Source of the DNA: Pseudorasbora parva
Lineage: Eukaryota > Chordata > Actinopteri > Cypriniformes > Gobionidae
Assembly (NCBI RefSeq): GCF_024679245.1
Contig: NC_090179.1
Span: 8,743,327 to 8,807,326, forward strand
Reading direction: 5' to 3'
Length of the DNA stretch: 64,000 bases
Positions 58,001-64,000 of this stretch are shown one piece after another; the first letter of the stretch is position 1; each line of letters starts with the position of its first letter. The notes below the pieces were generated by a model. It was not told the DNA's origin and searched no databases. It saw nothing but the letters and a program-made list of their open reading frames with translations. A program made the position numbers and the translations under genes.

Positions 58001-58615
58001 AGTTTCCCGCCTTAATAGTTAGCATTAAGCATTCTGCTCGAGTATGAGTGAGTGTGTTGTGTGAGCAACCAAACCTGTTGTATGTGTGTGTGACTCTGTT
58101 GTTCCTGTAAATCCAGACGTTTGTGTAGTGAGGACACACTGTCTTTAAGTTCCTCGTTCTCGTGACAAGTCATCTTCAAGCGCTGTTCAAGTGTTTGCTC
58201 CCGTTGCATGAGCCGTGCTACCTGAACATACACACACATAATCACAACTTTTCATAACATTATTATAATTGCGCGTGCGTGGTAAACCTCCAAAGACTTG
58301 CACACATTGTCTAGTCTAGAATGCCACAAAAACAAACAACAGTGATACAACAATGAAAGCACTCTTTGAACAATCAAACTTGAGGTCCGGAACGAACAGT
58401 TATATATAATATTTAATAAACAAACATGGAAAGCCATATAGTGTTGGACAATTTTTGGAATATATTTTAAAGTGTGCAAGTATGGCACCATTTCTCACCT
58501 GTTCTCTAAGAGCATTGATGATTTCTTCATCCTGGGGTCTAGCATGCCCCCTTTCTCTCAGTTCTTGTTTTAGTCTTTGAAGCTCGCTGGTCATAGTTCG
58601 CTCCACTTCTATACC
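43929..58615 (-). CDS. bicdl2: Bicaudal-D-related protein (BICDR family), C-terminal exons
   Basis: Eight exons with AG/GT boundaries encode the last 366 residues: 58499-58615, 58075-58221, 56866-57045, 54233-54385, 51155-51232, 46654-46754, 46395-46515 and 43929-44132. Exon frames join without a break. The product is almost wholly coiled coil. Blocks match my recollection of BICDR proteins: IKDRDDAIA, QDMMCLNNQLLEAIQ, LSQELEAWQDD, TSLLSELE, and the C-terminal RLSFLRKS. BICDR proteins are dynein-dynactin activating adaptors that link Rab6-type vesicles and kinesin to the minus-end motor. The N-terminal part with the dynein-binding segments is not found in 58616-64000 and probably lies beyond the window. 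The bicdl2 assignment rests on the nearby claudin; bicdl1 is the alternative. Confidence 0.85.
44795..45560 (-). pseudogene. CR1/Rex-like LINE, ORF2 3' end
   Basis: The minus strand reads KTKELIIDTCLNLS, PISINGQPVEIVNSFRYLG and RRCQQRLFVIRKLRSLSV, the region after the RT core in several fish non-LTR elements. The 3' end includes ctacagaggacaataaagta and short gaatct repeats. 5'-truncated; lies downstream of bicdl2's intron 7 acceptor region, inside the last intron. Confidence 0.7.
45911..46014. repeat. 104-bp TIR mini-element (ggttgccaga ends)
   Basis: Starts GGTTGCCAGAT and ends ATCTGGCAACC like the 80-bp unit at 15081-15160, with a different interior. In the last bicdl2 intron. Confidence 0.5.
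46395..46515 (-). CDS. bicdl2: bicdl2 penultimate exon
   Basis: Acceptor catgtag, donor CAG/gtagga. The first base completes a codon split after AA of the previous exon. Encodes KTAMEAELLRTKQDMM... to LELSQELEAWQ, the most conserved BICDR coiled-coil block. Confidence 0.9.
46654..46754 (-). CDS. bicdl2: bicdl2 internal exon
   Basis: Acceptor tctttcag, donor gtaaat, 101 bp, ending in split codon phase. Encodes NEHLIAENSQLKLRL and QQAIKDRDDAIA. Confidence 0.9.
47110..49130 (+). pseudogene. Tx1/L1-like LINE 3' end, split by a Harbinger-like element
   Basis: The + frames read FKEAWEEDLGVELSED (from 47160) and, further on, FSKAFNKPLLPDAELAIFGL (about 47448), typical C-terminal ORF2 sequence of Tx1-like LINEs with frame breaks. 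Coding sequence is cut at 47727 and resumes at 48907. The 3' UTR runs to about 49130 and ends AT-rich. It lies in bicdl2 intron 5. Confidence 0.65.
47728..48906. mobile_element. Harbinger-like non-autonomous element with TTA duplication
   Basis: An 1179-bp unit with 15-bp inverted ends AGCCCCGTTTCCACC and GGTGGAAACGGGGCT, flanked by TTA on both sides (47725-47727 and 48907-48909). The 3-bp TWA duplication points to PIF/Harbinger. Subterminal motifs (aggaaccaggaac and the gttcctggtac relative) extend the symmetry. No transposase frame was found. Confidence 0.8.
49190..50540. repeat. cluster of TIR repeats with cctggtttca ends
   Basis: ctatgaaaccaggcc near 49425 and ggcctggtttcacagac near 49609 face each other as inverted ends. 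The segments 49260-49430 and 50330-50520 share aagcttttataaa and related words in inverted orientation. It looks like one or two old DNA elements; boundaries unresolved. Confidence 0.4.
51155..51232 (-). CDS. bicdl2: bicdl2 internal exon
   Basis: Acceptor tgtctgcag, donor CAG/gtaaca, 78 bp in phase 0. Encodes EMRKSIVGPVSDPCENVIRI then QELQDQ. Confidence 0.85.
51568..51595. repeat. (AC)n microsatellite
   Basis: About 14 AC units in a bicdl2 intron, close to the hAT-like element. Confidence 0.95.
51652..53200. mobile_element. hAT-like non-autonomous element, 8-bp target duplication
   Basis: A 1549-bp unit with inverted ends CAGGGCTTGACATTAAC and GTTAATGTCAAGCCCTG, a 17-bp perfect pair. Both sides carry the octamer CTTACAAA (51644-51651 and 53201-53208), the hallmark of hAT insertion. 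The interior contains an (AC)n array (51982-52015) but no transposase motif. Confidence 0.9.
51982..52015. repeat. (AC)n microsatellite
   Basis: About 15 AC units grading into cgcacgc, inside the hAT-like element. Confidence 0.95.
54233..54385 (-). CDS. bicdl2: bicdl2 internal exon with NAGNAG acceptor
   Basis: Polypyrimidine tract then cccagcag, giving alternative starts at 54385 or 54382. Donor CAG/gtaaag. Encodes (Q)VSRELHYILKLLQPV through QWIAQSDKLQ, 51 or 50 residues, in phase 0. Confidence 0.8.
54498..54836. mobile_element. MITE with long inverted ends (cttacttagtatttt)
   Basis: tgcttttcttacttagtatt near 54511 and its complement aatactaagtaagaaaagc near 54806 form inverted arms that extend through tgtcttgtttctag and ctagaaacaagaca. 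About 340 bp, non-coding, in a bicdl2 intron. The superfamily is uncertain. Confidence 0.65.
55565..56757. mobile_element. nested MITEs with gggtgaactaaccc-type ends
   Basis: The left end (about 55580, aaagggaaaatctcacccca) and right end (about 56735-56752, ttgggtgaactatccctt) are inverted relatives. The internal flanks 55620-55735 and 56590-56700 are inverted copies of each other. Two further ends, ttttgggtgaactgaccctt (56174, 56506) and gggtgaactaaccctt (56364), show insertion of related units within it. Confidence 0.6.
56866..57045 (-). CDS. bicdl2: bicdl2 internal exon
   Basis: Acceptor ctctctcag, donor CAG/gtgata, 180 bp in phase 0. Encodes LAEAWQEVDGARSW..., SQVEELQEEVALQEK and TSLLSELENNLD, matching the BICDR TSLLSE block. 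Confidence 0.9.
57130..57712. mobile_element. MITE with gggtgaactaaccctt end
   Basis: ctctcaataattacttaccctaatgt at the left and attaggctgaatcattattgagag at the right are inverted copies; the right end closes with ttttgggtgaactaaccctt. Inner arms around 57235-57270 and 57530-57570 (ctttccagaaag and tctggaaaggga) are also inverted. Confidence 0.6.
58075..58221 (-). CDS. bicdl2: bicdl2 internal exon
   Basis: Acceptor tgttcag, donor CAG/gtttgg, 147 bp in phase 0. Encodes VARLMQREQTLEQRLKMTCH and ENEELKDSVSSLHKRL, a coiled-coil heptad stretch. Confidence 0.88.
58499..58615 (-). CDS. bicdl2: bicdl2, most upstream exon found
   Basis: Acceptor gtttag, donor CAG/gtgaga, 117 bp in phase 0. Encodes GIEVERTMTSELQRLKQELR through EEIINALREQ. 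Earlier exons must exist because there is no in-frame start and BICDR proteins extend well beyond this point. Confidence 0.85.
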
Positions 58616-58619
58616 CTAA

Positions 58620-61600
58620 ACATACACAACACAGCTCACTTGTCAAAAACCACTGTGTCTGAACAACAAAACTTATTTGCAGCTTTCAAATACATGCACA
58701 AATCAAATGGGCTGCTATTCGGGGGAGTCAAAATTAAGAAGAGAAAGCAACAATAACAAAAAGACGTGTTTTTCCACTAAGGAATGTGTCCCATTTTCAT
58801 AATGAAAAGGAGTTATGTTCGCTTGATATGCGCTAAACAAAAGCCTGCACTGGGCGTTCAGAGGCCTGTGGTGACAAACCTGAATCAGCAGATAACTAGA
58901 CAGCTCTCAGCGTTCCTCACACACGCTCAAAACCAGATCAAAGAGTCACACGACAGATGCAGCTTGGCATCTTGGTCTTGGCAATAGCGTCATCCCCATG
59001 CTAGATAGTCACTGTGAGTGTGTATGGAACAGGGGTGGGGTATGACCCCACGCCCAACAGCATATGGAGGGGTGGCAAGAGGTCCTGGTTCAATGAGACT
59101 CAACTACCAACCACCAAACGGTTAGTGGTCCCTTGAGGGAAAGGCTATTCAGGACTGGAGATAAAGCTAACGTGCTATTATGTTAACCAGTGCAAGTCCA
59201 GCCCCTGTAGCATTCAATAACGTTCCTGCCAGCTGATGCCCCAGCCAGACCATTACGTTCTTGACAAAGCATATCAATCTCCTGTGGTGTCGCCAAACGA
59301 ATCTCAATTTATTACTTAATCAGATCATATCACAGACTTTACTGAATGGACTACTAGCAGTTGAAAATCAACAAAGAGCTAAAGTAATATACTAAATAGT
59401 AATAATAAAGTAAAGTAATTATTGTTTTACATATTTGGTCAAAAGAATAAATTTGTTCAAAGAAAAAAAACAACAAGAAAAATCAACGAATAACTAAATG
59501 TTGCACACAACTCTGGAAGCAACTTAATGTACATTTTTCAATTTTGTGCATGATTTTGAAGAATCCCTGGACCACAAAACCAATCACAAGGGTCGATTTC
59601 TTTTTAATTGAGATTCAGAAATCATCTGAAAGCTGACTAAATAAGCTTTCCATTGATGTATTTTCCAATTTTCCATTGATAGGACCGTACTAAATATTTG
59701 GCCGAGATACAACTATTTGAAAATCTGGAATCTGACGGTGCCAAAAAATCTAAATATTGAGAAAATTGCCTTTAAAGTTGTCCAAATGAAGTCCTTAGAC
59801 AATGCATATTACTAATAGTAATACATTTTTCTTTATTTACGGTAGGACATTTACAAAATATCTTCATGGAATATGACCTTTATTAATATAATTTTTTGTG
59901 TTGATTCTTTTTATTATTCTATATTTTTACTTTTTATTCATTTTTGTTATTTTTCCTTTTCCATTGTAGCACTTTGAGATTCTTTGGAATGAAAAGTGTG
60001 TTATAAATCAAGTTAATAATCATTTTGAACCATACAATGTATTGTTGGCTATTGCCACAAATATACCCATGCGACTTATGGCTGGTTTTGCGTCATATCT
60101 ATTAAAGAACAATATTAATTCCGAAAGTTAGAACATTTCATGTAACCAGCTTAATTCCACTGATGGTGTTTTTCTGGTCTTTTACAGGTATTAAACTTGA
60201 ACGATAACTCAAATCATGCAGTTTGTTGATAGTAGGCGTGGCATTACGTAATACTGGTCCACCTTATAGCAGGTGACTGGAGAACAGCACAAGTGTGAAT
60301 GATTTACAAAGTCAAGCAGTTAAACTGTGACTGATTTGCTGAATCAGAGTCGTATGACCTTAACAACTCAAGCTGAATTCAAAGTGTGCAGACGAAACAT
60401 GCATTACTTTAGGGTTTGAATTCATATGAATACCCTTGTTTATTGTCCCATAAGTAAAAAAAATCAAATTTCAAACTGATACTCCTGAATGGATGTTAGA
60501 TCAAATCTAAGTATTAGTAAAACTGTCAGAAGACCCAGCACTTGAGAGAAGCCTAGCAGGATGCAAAAGCATGTTTGAGCATCCTGAGAGGTTTACTCTC
60601 TCGAACAGGAAGGCACAGCTTTCCTGGAAAAACAAATGCTTGTTTTGAGCCTTCTCTGTAAACAACTGGGGGAGGGCGATTTCCTCTAAATTACACTGTT
60701 TTCTCCTGATAGACTCTCTAGGTGCTTCTGTACGGCTCTATACTGTACAGAGTGTTTCGGTACTAAGAGTATGTAATATCACCAGAAGGTATACAGAATA
60801 CTCACAAATACACACATTTAACCTAAGCTATTTCAACCCTCACACAAAGTTTCTTTGTTATATATAAGTTGATATTGTACTGTCTTTGTGGGGAAAATGA
60901 TCCACACAAACAGGCACACAAGTTTTACTTTTGTCTCAAAAAATATAGCTTAAATACTCACCAATCATGGATTGTTTACCATACCTGACAAAAGCACATC
61001 TTAAACCAAATGTTGCATAAAAGTCCCTTATCTATAACTCCACTCTAGACACCGTTCGAGAGCAGTTAAAAAAAGAGCGAATACATGGAGAGAGCCGCAG
61101 TGGAATGAGTAAGACATACTTCCTGTTCCTTCAGAGCAGGACAGGATACATACAGTAAACATCAGTATTTCCTGAACTTTGACTTCTTGGAAAAAAATAG
61201 TCAAAGACAGTTTCTACGTCTACTTCTGTCGACTGACGTCATGTGTGGAGAACAGTGGGACAGTACGAGTTAGCCATTCCTCCAGTCAAACCTGAAAACA
61301 ACACATGACTACAAACATAACAGAACACGGTCCTAGTGTTTTGGCATGTCTGTCATACAAAACTGTGCTTAAATGTCATGAACGGTTTTATAAATAAGCT
61401 CATGAGTTTAAACTGGGAATCCTGGCAAGTGTGCAAACACATTAAAAAAAAACCTGACCTTGAGCATAACAAACCTGTGAGATTAGATACCAGCCCAGTG
61501 TGAGAGCAACATGTGTGAATGAGTCAATGAGTCATAGAAAATACTAAATGCATTGACTCCAATGACTCCAACATCCCATTAAAATTAAATGTTATATTAA

Positions 61601-62600
61601 TAATACATTCTTTTTGGTGAAGTTCACCTACATGTGAGCTGCATCTGGATCAAATTTTGTGGTGATAGCATAAAGTAAAAAGTCATCAAAATTTAAAGCA
61701 TTTGGAACCAATGAAGTCTTTTTGTTTAGCCCTTGACACCCGGAAGGCATTTTTAAAATAGTTGTTCCTCCATAAAGGAATATTTCATGATCGATGCAAT
61801 GAATTATGTTGATTTTGGACTCATTTAAATTGGGAGTATCCATAAAGTAATGATGTGCCATTTTCTAAGATCTGTGCATGTTTCATGAAGTTACAAGCAT
61901 TAACGACACGTGAAAGCTACATTTGATTTTACTAAGCTACATGTGCACCTGTGGTGTTTTAAGTGAGAGAATGAGAGAATTAGATCTATGTGAGGGATTA
62001 TGGTGAGTATGAGCTCTTTCTATTAATGAGAATATGCTGTAAATAATGATTTGCCATTGTCCACGATCAGAGCATGTTTCATGAAGTTGCAAGCAAAAAC
62101 GTGACATTAATGCAGCATCAGTATATTATTTACATATAGGTCTTACAGGTCTTCATGTACAAAAACTTGCTTAAGTTACAGGGACAAATCCCAAAACAAT
62201 TGTTTGTTGTATTGTACTTTGAGAGACCTTTCTAATGACTTATGACATTTGATTATCTGAGCTGTATGATGTTTTCGACATACAACTGGCTTTTATTGTT
62301 TTTTAAACCAGGCTCTCAAAAAAAAAAAAATAATAATAATAATAATTTTTGATTGGCCAGTATATTGGGTATCGCCTATTGGTTATCAGTATCTGCCAAA
62401 ATGTAATATCAGTACAAAAAAAGTATATATTTTGTTATTCTATTCAGTGGTTGCTTAGTAATGAATTTTTTAGGGTTAAAGAATGTGAATTCCTTGTTCT
62501 CCAGGGTTTAGCTTGCTGTTACGGGAAGAGCTTATCCACACCTTGACTTAGCCTATAAGTTCACTTGAGAACTCGCAGCCTTTAATATTATGTTTATTTT
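58620..62600. other. probable large bicdl2 intron
   Basis: No further bicdl2 exon, other gene or well-bounded element was recognised here. The stretch is AT-rich with small chance frames. Confidence 0.45.
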
Positions 62601-62601
62601 G

Positions 62602-62708
<107 letters not shown>

Positions 62709-62941
62709 TTGGCCATATGAGTGTAAAATATATTTTGGTTGATTTTAGGCTGAAATGTGTTTTTAAGAGTCTCATACTATTATCTTTGTAATTTGAGTCA
62801 GATGATACTGTGTTTAGCTCATATGGCCATAACCAGAAAGAATGAGAAAAGACAACAGGAATGCCACAAAACAGCAAATACTGTGATCATGCAATCTTTC
62901 CTCTAGAAAAAAAAAATAGACTACTATTTTTTTTTTTTATA

Positions 62942-63240
62942 GATTGGTAACACTTTACAACAAAGTCCAATTTTTAAGCTTAATAAATGCTTTATTATTC
63001 AACATGATCTAAACATTTATTTTACAGCATTTATTATTCTTTTTTAATGTTAGGTAATACAAAATACAATTATTATTTTTTTAGTTCACAGTGCATTTAC
63101 TAATGTTATCAAATACAATTTTTGAATTTAAAACGTATTATTATATGTTGAAACTGACATTAATTAACAAATGCTGTAGAAGTATTGTTCATTCATGTTT
63201 ACCTGTGTTGTTAACAACTGAAACCTTATTGTACGTGTTA
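62942..63240. repeat. ggtaacacttta-type repeat
   Basis: Begins ttggtaacactttacaacaa, a frequent start of fish non-autonomous DNA repeats. The other end was not clearly identified (cgtgttaccc near 63233 is a candidate). Confidence 0.4.
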
Positions 63241-63355
63241 CCCTTAGATTTACTAAAAGCATATATTGCAGGCCTAGGACTTAAAATATGTAGATGGCTC
63301 ATATTACAATTTCATAACTGCTAAACTGTGGCAAAGTGTGACATCATCTTTATCT

Positions 63356-63474
<119 letters not shown>

Positions 63475-63479
63475 TGCTT

Positions 63480-64000
63480 GTTGCATTATTGGCCTTCTAA
63501 TTGTTATAGTCTTTTATGACTCCTGCGTTTGTGTACATATTACGTGTGTGGTCAGGTTTTGAAGTCTGGCTAATAAAGGGCACATTCTTTACACTAGCAA
63601 AGCAACAAACGCAACTGCCTTTAACATTGGTATCATGAAAACTGGCTTGTCCCTTTGATCACTACATATATACGTGCGGCAAAAGGTTACAAAGACTTTG
63701 ATATGATTATTGATTAACTAAATTTCTTAATTATTTTAAGAAAATATGAGTGTGTGTGGTGGTTGTGTACTGGCCAAGCGCTGCAATACTTGAGGTGTTA
63801 TTTCATGCCGGTAGTTTTTTAATATAATGAGGATGAATACCTGAAGTTGATAGCCTGGATGCCAGCCGAACTCAGCCCCGCCCACACCATTTGAGCTTGG
63901 GCAGTTCGGTCTGGACTCGATCCATAGAGGAATAATTATGCCCGAACAGAAACTGTTTGAACCAATGAAATCATCAGAGCGGGCTTTAGACGATGACGGA
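63480..64000. other. unassigned right edge
   Basis: No gene recognised. The final 150 bp is GC-richer (ccgaactcagccccgcccac) and may be the start of another repeat cut by the window edge. Confidence 0.4.

Noticed and set aside
58784..58987. Possible extra bicdl2 exon
   Set aside because: The frame is on the + strand and has no heptad pattern; no minus-strand exon with splice sites was found there.

Overview
The window reads as nuclear DNA of a teleost fish, most likely a cyprinid. It combines two vertebrate-type genes (one single-exon, one with short exons separated by kilobase introns), an AT-rich background, and a dense load of fish mobile elements: DIRS-like tyrosine-recombinase retrotransposons, a Ty3/Gypsy element, L2/CR1-like and Tx1/L1-like LINE fragments, Tc1, hAT and Harbinger-type DNA elements, and small TIR repeats ending in motifs such as gggtgaactaaccctt. 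There are also long (GA)n, (TA)n and (AC)n arrays. No bacterial operon, CRISPR array, rRNA or tRNA gene was seen. The species is an inference from repeat style.

Host genes. An intact single-exon claudin (215 aa) lies at 12082-12729 on the + strand, with a TATA-like box upstream and AATAAA signals downstream. The 3' part of a Bicaudal-D-related adaptor gene (BICDR family, probably bicdl2) lies on the - strand from 58615 down to 43929. Eight exons with consensus splice sites encode the C-terminal 366 residues; the 5' exons were not found and are probably beyond the right edge. As I recall the human map, BICDL2 lies next to CLDN6 and CLDN9, so the pair looks like conserved synteny.

Mobile elements, left to right. 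1-4870: small TIR repeats, a tRNA-like SINE and an L2-like LINE tail. 4880-11312: a TIR element split by DIRS copy 1 (5655-10292). 15316-22913: a possible TIR element split by DIRS copy 2 (16181-22170). 23260-24540: an L2-like fragment, then a complete, apparently young Ty3/Gypsy element (24628-29280) with one uninterrupted 1308-codon gag-pol frame, LTRs differing at one site, a primer-binding site, a polypurine tract and a 5-bp target duplication. 30300-39535: pieces of a minus-strand Tx1/L1-like LINE, interrupted by DIRS copy 3 (30763-35018) and a Tc1 element (36289-37930). 41280-42330: a decayed second Tc1-like transposase. 44790-64000: the bicdl2 introns, carrying a LINE tail, a Tx1-like LINE split by a Harbinger-like element with TTA target duplication, a hAT-like element with 8-bp target duplication, and several small TIR repeats.

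Most notable points: all three DIRS copies keep the unequal inverted termini plus internal complementary region of this order, in one orientation and at different stages of decay; their gag proteins share a fixed Cys/His spacing; and the Gypsy copy looks structurally complete. I found no wholly new system. All boundaries and family calls come from reading the sequence without database searches.
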